Source of the DNA: Verrucomicrobiaceae bacterium
GTDB lineage: Bacteria; Verrucomicrobiota; Verrucomicrobiia; Verrucomicrobiales; Verrucomicrobiaceae
Direction of reading: 5' to 3'
NCBI GenBank assembly: GCA_947458455.1
Contig: CANGYJ010000004.1
Coordinates: 364,281-428,280 of the forward strand
Length of the DNA stretch: 64,000 nucleotides
Part shown: one piece after another, positions 1 through 7,875 of the stretch
Numbering within the stretch: position 1 is the first letter of the stretch
Layout of the letters: each line of letters starts with the position of its first letter
Program-made: the position numbers and the translations under genes
The notes under the pieces: generated by a model
Database searches by the model: none
The model's input: the letters and a program-made list of their open reading frames with translations, nothing else
What the model was told of the DNA's origin: nothing

Positions 1-11
1 CCCGCGAACGC

Positions 12-80
12 CTCCAGAGTTGGAGTCATGGAGTGCTGGAGGATTGGAATCCATGACTCCACCACTCCAAAACTCCATCC
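12..80. repeat. palindromic repeat downstream of trpC
   Basis: A perfect 12-bp inverted repeat (21-32 against 50-61, TGGAGTCATGGA and its complement) is surrounded by further GGAGT/ACTCC words. It starts 30 bases beyond the trpC stop on the minus strand. It could act as a transcript-end hairpin but has no T run. It resembles the other short palindromes scattered through this window. Confidence 0.6.
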
Positions 81-91
81 CCCTTCCCCGC

Positions 92-886
92 TCACGCATC
101 CCTCGTTGCCACCGGCACACGCAGCGCGGGCAGATCGATCATGATGTTTGGGCTGCGCATCAAAGTCTCGCCGACGAGCAAAGCATCCGCGCCGGCCTCG
201 GCGAGGCGAATGGCATCCGCCACCGTCTTGATGCCGCTCTCGGCCACCAGCACGACATCGTCTGGCACTTCCTCGGCGAGCTTTTCAGTGGTGCCGAGAT
301 CGACCGTGAAATGCTTCAAGTTGCGATTGTTCACGCCGATGATGCGGGCGTCGGTCGCCAGGGCACGTTCGAGCTCTGGCAGGTCGTGCACCTCGACGAG
401 CGCATCGAGCTGGAAGGTACTCGCCACCTCCAGCAGGTGCTCCAGCGTTGGCTGGTCCAATGCGGCCACGATGAGCAGGATGGCATCCGCTCCGGCCACC
501 ACGGCCTCAAAGATCTGCGCCTCATGAATGATGAAATCCTTCCGCAAGCACGGGATGTCCACCTGCTCGCGAATGAGCGTGAGATACTCCAGGCGGCCCT
601 GGAAATACTTTTCATCGGTGAGCACCGAGAGAGCATTCGCGCCCGCTTTTTCATAACCACGGGCAATCGTGAGCGGATCAAAGTCCGCCGCGATGGTGCC
701 AGCGGAAGGCGAGGCACGCTTCACCTCGGCGATCATGCTCAGGCGGGTGGGATTGGCACGCAGGGCATCGTAAAACGAGCGCACGTCATCCCGCAGTGCG
801 GCGGCGGCGCGGAGCTTCTCCGCACGGGGCAGGAGGCGCTGCACTTCGAGATGCTTTTGGGCGATGATTTCGTCCAGTTTGTTCAT
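92..886 (-). CDS. trpC: indole-3-glycerol phosphate synthase
   Basis: This cytosolic TIM-barrel enzyme closes the indole ring from CdRP to indole-3-glycerol phosphate in tryptophan biosynthesis. The 264-residue length is normal. Family motifs are in order: AEVKRASPSAG near residues 53-63 (catalytic Glu and Lys), LRKDFI near 114-119 (catalytic Lys), GVNNRN near 184-189, AESGI near 215-219, and a C-terminal GADALLVGE phosphate-binding loop. I chose the ATG at 886; a GTG four codons upstream is possible. No other trp gene is visible beside it, so the pathway is dispersed or continues outside the window. A palindrome follows the stop. Confidence 0.95.
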   Translation of the reverse strand: MNKLDEIIAQKHLEVQRLLPRAEKLRAAAALRDDVRSFYDALRANPTRLSMIAEVKRASPSAGTIAADFDPLTIARGYEKAGANALSVLTDEKYFQGRLEYLTLIREQVDIPCLRKDFIIHEAQIFEAVVAGADAILLIVAALDQPTLEHLLEVASTFQLDALVEVHDLPELERALATDARIIGVNNRNLKHFTVDLGTTEKLAEEVPDDVVLVAESGIKTVADAIRLAEAGADALLVGETLMRSPNIMIDLPALRVPVATRDA

Positions 887-962
887 GAGGGACGCCACAG
901 TGCGGGCGAACCGCCTCCGTGCAACCCGTCTTCACCTCCTCGCCGGAGGTTTTTCTGGCTCT

Positions 963-1184
963 TCACTCCTCCGCAGGCAGGTGGCCGATCACACGCGGCT
1001 TTCCCGCGCCTTCCCACACCTGCATCGCCGGGCCTTGTTCGTCCGGCGCGATGTAAAACAACCTCGGCTTCCCGTTCACCCCCGACGCGCAAAAGCCTTC
1101 CAGCCGGTCCGAGCCAAGGGCGGCGGTGCTTCATGCCGCGCCGAAGCCGATCCTCGCCACGACTGTCAAACTCTCCTTACTCAT
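963..1184 (-). pseudogene. small gene broken by an in-frame TGA
   Basis: Starting at an ATG that overlaps the stop of the upstream secreted-protein gene (ATGAGTAA), the frame reads MSKESLTVVARI. This resembles the first strand of antibiotic-biosynthesis monooxygenase (ABM) domains. It meets TGA at codon 18, then continues open for 56 codons to another TGA with protein-like content (GFCASGVNGKPRLFYIAPDE, later VWEGAGKPRVIGHLPAEE). The whole is 74 codons in one frame. Either a nonsense mutation or a fusion of two remnants explains it. The second half belongs to no family I recognise. Recoding of the TGA is possible but unsupported. Confidence 0.45.
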
Positions 1185-3567
1185 ACTTCAACTGAGCCGT
1201 CGCTGAGCAGGCTTTGTCAGCGGTGACGCGGAGCCAGCGAGCTTGCACGGCGGGTTCAAAGGTGAGGCTGGTGGATTCGCCGGGGGAGATTTCGCGATGC
1301 TGGTAGGTCACCCATAGGCCGGTGCCGGTGAGATCGAGTTCGATGTGGAAGCTCACAGGTTCGTTTTGATCATGGCTGAGCGTCAATGTGCGCTGGTCAT
1401 ACGCCCACATCAGATACGGATCGCTCTTTTGATCGGCTTTGACCTTCGTGGCCTTCCAAGGGCCGCCTTCGCCGCGAGGTTTACCGAGTTTCCAGAGGTC
1501 GTCGATGGCTCCGGCCCACAGGGCGGCTTTGCCGTCGTCGCTGCGGAGGATGTGGTCGCTGGCTTTGGCGTCCGGAGAGATGCCACTCATCAAAAAGAGG
1601 CCGCGATAACCGCCGAAGTCGGTGACACGCAGATTGTGCGAGCAGATGGGGCGGATCTTCGCGAAGCCATCGGCATTTTCGGCGGGCAGTTCGAAGAAGG
1701 CGCCGCAGGCGCTGAGCATGTCCCGCTCGGTGGCGACCTCGCGGCACACACGCAGCTCGCCGGCGTTCGTGACGGCGTCGTAGGCTTTGGAAGCACGCGG
1801 CAAGCGCCAGCGACGGCCACGGTCATCGACGACGAGCACGCTGGCTTCATCCAGCGTGATGACGTTCTTCGGAATGGCGACGGCTTTTTCGACAAAGGCC
1901 TTCGCTTTGGCATCTTCGACGCGTTTGAGGGCCAAATCGGCTCCCAGCTCGTAGTAGCCGTCTTTCGTCGCCAAACTCAGCGTGCGCTTGTTTTCGCCGC
2001 GAGGCCGGAAAAGGCCAGTTTGAGCGTTTTCATCGCCAATTCGGGCGATGCCGTCGAACATCGCATCGGGCTGGGTGCCGCGTTCATCGCCGTTCGTGAG
2101 CGTGACGAAGACGCTGAAGTCCTTCGAGTCAGCCCCAGCCTCGGTTCGCAGCCAGTCATCGTCACTCATGATGTCCGTGCGCGCGGATTCGCCGGTGGCG
2201 TGATTGATGACCCAGAGGCTGCGGTGCTTCCATCCTGCGACGAGAAATAGATCAGCCTTCTGCCCCTTCTTCACGCTCTCATGCAGCCACACCGCGCCGC
2301 TGGCATGCGCAGGGCCGAGCTTGTCAGGCGTGTCGGGGCTGGTGAACCACACATTGCTCTGCGACTGACCGACGCTGTCGATTTTGCCCTTCACGCTGCG
2401 CTTATTGAGGAACTCCGACTTCGCGGAGTCATCGCAGCCGAAGACGAGGCGGTCGTTCCAGCGGGTGAAGTCGCCGATCACCTTCATGTAAGCGCTGCGG
2501 GCGCGGATGCCGTTCGTGTTTGCGGCAGAGAAGGTCTTCGGGAAGCTCCAAAAGGCACCGTGCATGGTCATGAGCAGGTTCTCTTCGCCGATGTCGCGGA
2601 TGCGCGGCCATTCGGTGTTCCAGCCGTGGGCACCGTCGTAGCTGTGGCTGACCTTGGGCAAGCGGAAGGATTTCCAAGTGGGGCGGGCACTCTTGCCCGC
2701 CGAAGTGTCACTGCGGGCAGGAGTGCCCGCATCACTGTCCAGCAGCATGAGGATCAGCGATTTCGCATCCCAGCCGATGCTCCACACGGGGGCGTTGGGA
2801 TCGCCACCGTGAATGCCGCCGGGGCCGGTAACCTCGGTGAATTGATGGCGCCGCACGAGTTGCCAATCGCCGCTGCCGTTCCATTCACCGAGCGCCCCGC
2901 TGGGCGTGGTGGGATCGGTGAGCACGCGCTTGTCGCGGTCGCCGTTGTTGGCGTAGATGACGCGGCCTTGGGAGGTGTAGAGGCCTTTGCCGTGGTAGCC
3001 GGGCAGTTGGGAATCGAGCTTGGAGAGCGGGGTTTCGACTTTGAAGCCCTTTTTGACGCCATTGCCGTCGCGGATGAAGTTTTTCACCGCGAGCGTCTTC
3101 ACATCGACCTCGTAGAGGCCTTCTTCCATCGTGGCGTAGTAGATTTTGCCGGCGGGATCGCTGAGGTGCCGCGCATTGCCGGTGAGGCGACCCGGCATGA
3201 TGCTCGGTGGGATCACGCGCACGCCGCGCTGCGCATCGATGACATACGGCCCAATGAAAAGCTGCTGCGACTCGCCATGGATCATGCGGTTCGCCGGCGT
3301 GCCGCCGACGCTTTCCGGTCGCACAATTTGAGTCAGGTCCGGCGTGATCTCGTAGAGCTTGTCGCTCGAACCGAACGGCAGATGCGGCCCATAGGTGATG
3401 ACCCACAGCCGGTCCGCCCACGGCACCACCGCGCCCGTGCCGCACTCGCCCTCATTGTTGAACATGGCGAGCGAGGGGTAGATGCCGCTGATCCTGCGCG
3501 GCTCCTGGGCCAGAGCATTGACCACGGAACACACGCAATACACGGAAAGCAGAAGGTTGGGCTTCAT
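1177..3567 (-). CDS. large secreted protein, propeller-like, function unknown
   Basis: This 796-residue protein begins with a Sec signal peptide (about 1-20, ending ALAQ). Repeated units with G-x-x-Y and W-G-like strands, such as KIYYATMEEGLYEVDV and GRVIYANNGDRD, suggest a beta-propeller of Verrucomicrobia/Planctomycetes type. No catalytic motif is evident. Residues about 277-296 are encoded by a GC-rich palindrome that recurs in frame in the unrelated gene near 31.1 kb, so this segment is probably a repeat insertion. The stop overlaps the ATG of the broken gene downstream, and the AraC regulator is divergent, with a long perfect inverted repeat between them. Confidence 0.6.
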   Translation of the reverse strand: MKPNLLLSVYCVCSVVNALAQEPRRISGIYPSLAMFNNEGECGTGAVVPWADRLWVITYGPHLPFGSSDKLYEITPDLTQIVRPESVGGTPANRMIHGESQQLFIGPYVIDAQRGVRVIPPSIMPGRLTGNARHLSDPAGKIYYATMEEGLYEVDVKTLAVKNFIRDGNGVKKGFKVETPLSKLDSQLPGYHGKGLYTSQGRVIYANNGDRDKRVLTDPTTPSGALGEWNGSGDWQLVRRHQFTEVTGPGGIHGGDPNAPVWSIGWDAKSLILMLLDSDAGTPARSDTSAGKSARPTWKSFRLPKVSHSYDGAHGWNTEWPRIRDIGEENLLMTMHGAFWSFPKTFSAANTNGIRARSAYMKVIGDFTRWNDRLVFGCDDSAKSEFLNKRSVKGKIDSVGQSQSNVWFTSPDTPDKLGPAHASGAVWLHESVKKGQKADLFLVAGWKHRSLWVINHATGESARTDIMSDDDWLRTEAGADSKDFSVFVTLTNGDERGTQPDAMFDGIARIGDENAQTGLFRPRGENKRTLSLATKDGYYELGADLALKRVEDAKAKAFVEKAVAIPKNVITLDEASVLVVDDRGRRWRLPRASKAYDAVTNAGELRVCREVATERDMLSACGAFFELPAENADGFAKIRPICSHNLRVTDFGGYRGLFLMSGISPDAKASDHILRSDDGKAALWAGAIDDLWKLGKPRGEGGPWKATKVKADQKSDPYLMWAYDQRTLTLSHDQNEPVSFHIELDLTGTGLWVTYQHREISPGESTSLTFEPAVQARWLRVTADKACSATAQLKYE
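2681..2737. repeat. GC-rich palindromic element, copy 1, inside a coding region
   Basis: Two small palindromes (CGGGCACTCTTGCCCGC at 2684-2700 and GCGGGCAGGAGTGCCCGC at 2713-2730) are inverted relative to each other and form a larger hairpin. The same arrangement occurs at 31135-31190 in an unrelated gene. Here it adds about 20 residues (around SDAGTPARSDTSAGKSARPT) without breaking the reading frame. Confidence 0.85.
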
Positions 3568-3667
3568 CTGGTCAGCAAAGCGAAGGCGGATGGGTGAGCA
3601 AATGCCGGTTGTTATGTCAGGACGAAATCGCTTACACTTTCCCCCCTTTTAAAAAACTCTCTTCTGC

Positions 3668-3740
3668 CTCTGTGCTTCTCCGTGCCCTCTGTGGTGAAAC
3701 ACAGCGGGGTCAACCACAGAGGGCACGGAGAAGCACAGAG
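3668..3740. repeat. perfect 28-bp inverted repeat between divergent genes
   Basis: Arms at 3668-3695 and 3713-3740 are exact complements (28 of 28) around a 17-base loop. Their words (CTCTGTG, CCGTGCCCTCTGTGG) belong to the CACAGAGGGCACGGAG type of dispersed repeat. It lies between the start of the minus-strand secreted protein and the AraC start, 18 bases before the AraC ATG. It could therefore affect expression of either gene. Confidence 0.9.
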
Positions 3741-3758
3741 ATTTCATCCATAGCTCAC

Positions 3759-4628
3759 ATGCCGCGACCACCTGAATTCACCGCCGATGCCTGGCGCAGC
3801 CTGCGCTGCGAGTGGCTGTGGGTGTATCGCGGGGCGGTGCCGGTGTGCGGGGTGTGGTCGGCAGAGATTCCGGTGCCGGCGGGCGTGTTTTTTGTGGAGC
3901 AGGCCAGCGGACGGATTCGTGCGGATGGCCAGGAGTTCGTGGTCAAGCGTGGCGAGGCCTTTTTCTCCGCGCCGGGGCCTCGCAAGCACTGGTTTGAGCC
4001 GGGGACGCGGCTGCTCTCGGTCGGGTTTCGATGCCTGTGGCCGGATGAGCGACCGGTTCTCCGCACGGGGCTGAATTTCGCCGCGAAGTCGGCCAAACTG
4101 CGCACCGCGACGCTCGAACTCTTTCGCCGCGTGCATCGCGGGCGCAAAGCGGTGACGTTTCGCGAGGCGGTGAAGCCGGTGGCAGAGGCGCTCGCCGGGT
4201 GGTCGGCGCGAGAGGCCGCGTTTTTGGAATGGTTCGCGGTTTGGAGCGCGGTGCTGCATGAAAACGGCATCGAGCCGGAGCCGCGTGTGGCTGCGAAAGG
4301 TCGGCGCGGCCGAGTGGAGCAGCTCAGCGCCTGGCTCGATACGCGCCCGCTGGATGAGACGACGCCAACGCTGCCGCCGAACTTCGGCCTGGGCCTGCGC
4401 CGGGCGGATCAACTGCTCCAGCAGCAGCTTGGCACCAGCCTGCGCGGCTATTTGGAGCGTCGGCGGCTGGATGCAGCTCGCGAGCGTGTGCTCGCAGCAA
4501 GCAGCACGCTCAAAGAGATCGCCTTTGAGCTAGGCTTTCGGCATGCCTCGCACTTCACGGCGTGGTTTCGGCGGCAGGTGGGCGTGTCGCCTTCGGTGCA
4601 TCGAGCGGGCGGTTTGGAGGCGGCGTGA
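3759..4628 (+). CDS. AraC-family transcriptional regulator
   Basis: This is a 289-residue regulator. The N-terminal half has cupin-like effector-domain features (VPAGVFFVEQASGRIRADGQ, GEAFFSAPG). The last 100 residues form the double helix-turn-helix, with LRRADQLLQQQLGTSLRGY for the first HTH and TLKEIAFELGFRHASHFTAW then FRRQVGVSP as the classical second HTH signature. The ATG at 3759 gives a normal-length protein and lies just after the large inverted repeat; upstream in-frame codons run through that repeat and are probably untranslated. The effector is unknown. The divergent secreted-protein gene is the obvious candidate target. Confidence 0.88.
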   Translation: MPRPPEFTADAWRSLRCEWLWVYRGAVPVCGVWSAEIPVPAGVFFVEQASGRIRADGQEFVVKRGEAFFSAPGPRKHWFEPGTRLLSVGFRCLWPDERPVLRTGLNFAAKSAKLRTATLELFRRVHRGRKAVTFREAVKPVAEALAGWSAREAAFLEWFAVWSAVLHENGIEPEPRVAAKGRRGRVEQLSAWLDTRPLDETTPTLPPNFGLGLRRADQLLQQQLGTSLRGYLERRRLDAARERVLAASSTLKEIAFELGFRHASHFTAWFRRQVGVSPSVHRAGGLEAA

Positions 4629-4690
4629 TCGTCTTGAGCCTTTGACCTCGGTCAAATCACGCTTACCACAAGCGCCCGCCTTTCCGCCCC

Positions 4691-6541
4691 ATGCTCTCTG
4701 TTTCCAACGTCAGTAAAACCTACGCCGGCCGCACCCTCTTCAGCCAGGTGTCGTTTCATATCAATCGAGGCGAAAAGATCGGCCTCATCGGCCCGAATGG
4801 CGCGGGCAAATCGACGCTCTTCTCGCTGCTGCTTCAAGAATCGACGCCAGATGATGGCCGCGTGATGATGGAGCGCGGCATCACCTTCGGCTTCCTGCCG
4901 CAAGAGAGTGCGCCGGTGGATGACGTGACGGTTTTGGAGCTGGCGACGGGGCATGTCGATGAGCATCAACGCTGGGAAGTGGAGCCCAAGGCGAAGCGCA
5001 TCCTCAACGGCCTGGCGTTTCGTGAATCGGACTTCGAGCGGAATGCCCGCACGCTCAGCGGTGGCTGGGTGATGCGTGCGCACCTGGCCCGCCTGCTCGT
5101 GCAGGAGCCGGAAATGCTGCTGCTGGATGAGCCGACGAACCACCTCGACCTCGAATCGCTCATCTGGTTCCAAAATTACCTCCAGGGCTATCCGGGTGCC
5201 ATTTTGATGATCTCGCATGACCGCGAGTTCCTCAATGCGCTGTGTGATAGCATGCTCGAGATCGCCCACAGCAAGATCACGCGCTACACCGGCAACTACG
5301 ACGACTACCTCCGCGAAAAGGCCGCCCGCATGGAACAGCTCCAGGGCGCTTACGAGAACCAGCAACGTGAACTCGCGAAGATGCAGGCCTGGGTGGATAA
5401 ATTCAAAGCCAAGGCCAACTTTGCCTCCCGCGCCCAGGACAAGGCGAAGATGATTGACCGCATCGAGAAGATCGACGCGCCCATGGCGGATGCCAAGACG
5501 GTCAAATTCCGCTTCCCCCAGCCACCGCGCAGCGGCCAGCGTGTCATCCGCATGACCGGCATCGACTTCGCCTATGGCGAAACGCCCGTTTACAACGGCC
5601 TCGACCTCGAAATGGAGCGCGGACAGCGCACCGTGCTCGTCGGCCCGAACGGCGCGGGCAAATCGACGCTCCTCAAACTCCTCGCGGGCGCTTTGAACCC
5701 GCAGGCGGGCAACCGCGAGGTCGGTCACAACGTCAAGCTCGGCTACTTCGCCCAGTATCGCGGTGATGTGCTCAACATGCGCCACACCGTGCTGCAATCC
5801 GCCATGGATCTGCCGAGTCGCCCTGGCGAAAACCTTTGCCGCACCCTGCTCGGCTCCTTCCTGTTTCATGGCGACGATGTCTTCAAGCCCGTCGGCGTGC
5901 TCAGCGGCGGTGAAAAGAGCCGCCTCGTGCTCGTGCGCCTGCTGCTCGATCCGCCGAACTTCCTCCTCATGGACGAGCCCACGACGCATCTCGACATGGG
6001 CAGCATCGACGCCCTCATCGGCGCTCTCGATCAATACGAAGGCACGCTCGTTTTCATCAGCCATGACGTGCATTTCATCCGCCAGATGGCCAAGCAGGTC
6101 CTGCACGTCAGCGCCGGCGTGATCACGCCCTACGCCGGGGATTACCAATACTACCTGGACAAATCCAAGGCCGGCAGCGCCCGCGAAGCCCTCACCGCCA
6201 CGCTGCACAACGCCCAGCCCACCACCTTCACCGCCCCCGCCGTCCGCGAACCGCCGAAGACCAAAGAGCAAAAACGCCTCGAAGCCGAAGCCCGCAACGC
6301 CCGCAGCAAAGGCAAAAAAGACGCCGAACAACGCGTCACCAAGATCGAAGCCGAACTGGCCGCCCTCGACAAACGCAAACACGAGATCGTCGAGCTCCTC
6401 CAGGACGAAGCCACCTACGCCGATGCCGTCCAATTCCGCGCCCTGAGTGCCGAACTCGAAGCCGTCGATCCCAAAGTCGCCAAACTGACAACCGAGTGGG
6501 AGAAAGCGGCCGAAGAGGTGGAGAAGCTGGCGGTGGTGTGA
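4691..6541 (+). CDS. ABC-F family ATPase (Uup-like, with C-terminal domain)
   Basis: This soluble 616-residue protein has two ATP-binding cassettes and no membrane domain. The first has Walker A GPNGAGKST (34-42), signature LSGGW (122-126) and Walker B LLLDEPTNHLD (143-153). The second has its own GPNGAGKST, LSGGEKSR and LLMDEPTTHLD. Members of the ABC-F family act on ribosomes. The lysine/glutamate-rich C-terminal region (about 530-616) looks like the coiled-coil extension typical of Uup. It follows the AraC gene by 62 bases on the same strand. A second, shorter paralogue lies near 33 kb. The exact ABC-F subgroup cannot be fixed by eye. Confidence 0.92.
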   Translation: MLSVSNVSKTYAGRTLFSQVSFHINRGEKIGLIGPNGAGKSTLFSLLLQESTPDDGRVMMERGITFGFLPQESAPVDDVTVLELATGHVDEHQRWEVEPKAKRILNGLAFRESDFERNARTLSGGWVMRAHLARLLVQEPEMLLLDEPTNHLDLESLIWFQNYLQGYPGAILMISHDREFLNALCDSMLEIAHSKITRYTGNYDDYLREKAARMEQLQGAYENQQRELAKMQAWVDKFKAKANFASRAQDKAKMIDRIEKIDAPMADAKTVKFRFPQPPRSGQRVIRMTGIDFAYGETPVYNGLDLEMERGQRTVLVGPNGAGKSTLLKLLAGALNPQAGNREVGHNVKLGYFAQYRGDVLNMRHTVLQSAMDLPSRPGENLCRTLLGSFLFHGDDVFKPVGVLSGGEKSRLVLVRLLLDPPNFLLMDEPTTHLDMGSIDALIGALDQYEGTLVFISHDVHFIRQMAKQVLHVSAGVITPYAGDYQYYLDKSKAGSAREALTATLHNAQPTTFTAPAVREPPKTKEQKRLEAEARNARSKGKKDAEQRVTKIEAELAALDKRKHEIVELLQDEATYADAVQFRALSAELEAVDPKVAKLTTEWEKAAEEVEKLAVV

Positions 6542-6688
6542 TCAATCCTGGTTGCCGAACCGAAGTAGAAGGCGCTCAAAGTTCAGTTCACTGACATTTG
6601 CCAAGCTAAAAAGGCAACTTGAAGGTCAAAGTTGATTTTCTGATTGTGAAAATGTCGTTTTGACCGACTTCGTTGACATTCATTCAGT

Positions 6689-7858
6689 ATGCCGAATCGC
6701 ACCACAGGCCAGGAAGTCACCGTCGCCACAGCGGGGGAGTCTTTTCGTGCCTACGTTCCCGCTCCTTTGCCTCCCGAGCCGGATTTGGTCTGGGATCAAG
6801 AACTGCGGCACCTAGCCGAGCAGGCAGCGATGGCTGTCGGCAGGCTGGACGGCATCTCCGCGCTGCTCCCTCAGCCAGATATTTTTCTGTACGCATATGT
6901 GCGGAAGGAAGCCGTCGTTTCATCGCAGATCGAAGGCACGCAATCGTCCCTGTCTGATCTGCTGTTGTACGAGCAGGCCGCGGCACCTGGCGTGCCGGTG
7001 GATGACGTGCAGGAGGTTTCGAATTATGTCGCCGCGCTCAACCATGGTCTAAAGCGTCTCCGCGAGGGCTTTCCGCTGTCGTTGCGGCTTATTCAGGAAA
7101 TCCATGCCATCCTCATGTCCGGCGTGCGCGGGGGGATGAAGTCGCCCGGCGAATTTCGCCGCAGTCAGAACTGGATCGGCGGCAGCCGGCCCGGTACAGC
7201 ACGATTTGTCCCGCCTCCGCCGGACGAGCTCATGAATTGCCTCGGTGCGCTGGAAAAATTCATGCACGATGATCCGGTGGCCACGCCCGCCTTGATCAAG
7301 GCGGCGCTGGTTCATGTGCAGTTTGAGACGATCCACCCCTTTCTCGATGGCAACGGCCGCCTAGGCCGCCTGCTCATCACCTTCCTGCTGTGCGCGGAGG
7401 GTGTTTTGAACGAGCCGCTTCTCTACCTCAGCCTTTATTTCAAAGAGAACCGTTCTGAATACTACGACCATCTGCAAAGCGTGCGTCGCACGGGTGACTG
7501 GGAAGGCTGGATGCGTTTCTTCCTCCGGGGAGTGAAGCAGACGGCTGATCAGGCCGTCAGCTCCGCGCGTCGCTTGCGCGATTTATTTGCTGCGGATTTG
7601 GAAAAGATCACTGCGGTAGGACGTGCTGCGGCAAACATCATCCGCATCCATCAACAGTTGCAGCTTCAACCCGTAACCAGCGTCAACACCATCGCGGCGA
7701 AGCTCGACATGGCGGTGAACACCGCCCGCAGTGCTCTCACACAAATGCAGACCCTCGGCATCGTCCGCGAGATCACGGGCGGCAAATACGGCCGTCTTTA
7801 TGCCTACGACGCCTATCTCACGATCCTCAGCGAGGGCACGGAGCCGCTGCGTCGGTAG
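6689..7858 (+). CDS. Fic-domain protein AMPylase, class II
   Basis: This 389-residue protein has the catalytic Fic motif HPFLDGNGRLGR (216-227). The upstream SSQIEG (78-83) fits the (S/T)xxxE(G/N) inhibitory helix of class II Fic enzymes, so the protein carries its own brake. The C-terminal 60 residues (SVNTIAAKLDMAVNTARSAL and following) look like a winged helix, as in Fic proteins with a DNA-binding tail. The expected activity is transfer of AMP from ATP to a protein hydroxyl; the target is unknown. No separate antitoxin gene is adjacent. The stretch between the ABC-F gene and this one holds no other feature I can support. Confidence 0.93.
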   Translation: MPNRTTGQEVTVATAGESFRAYVPAPLPPEPDLVWDQELRHLAEQAAMAVGRLDGISALLPQPDIFLYAYVRKEAVVSSQIEGTQSSLSDLLLYEQAAAPGVPVDDVQEVSNYVAALNHGLKRLREGFPLSLRLIQEIHAILMSGVRGGMKSPGEFRRSQNWIGGSRPGTARFVPPPPDELMNCLGALEKFMHDDPVATPALIKAALVHVQFETIHPFLDGNGRLGRLLITFLLCAEGVLNEPLLYLSLYFKENRSEYYDHLQSVRRTGDWEGWMRFFLRGVKQTADQAVSSARRLRDLFAADLEKITAVGRAAANIIRIHQQLQLQPVTSVNTIAAKLDMAVNTARSALTQMQTLGIVREITGGKYGRLYAYDAYLTILSEGTEPLRR

Positions 7859-7875
7859 CTGGCAGCCTCACTCGA

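Noticed and set aside
883..1134. 83-codon minus-strand frame beginning MKHRRPWLG
   Set aside because: The neighbouring frame has the protein-like sequence LFYIAPDEQGPAMQVW, so this one is out of frame.
4652..6433. 593-codon open frame on the minus strand opposite the first ABC-F gene
   Set aside because: It is the antisense of a gene with complete Walker and signature motifs; its Gly/Phe/Glu-rich composition is the usual mirror of high-GC coding sequence.
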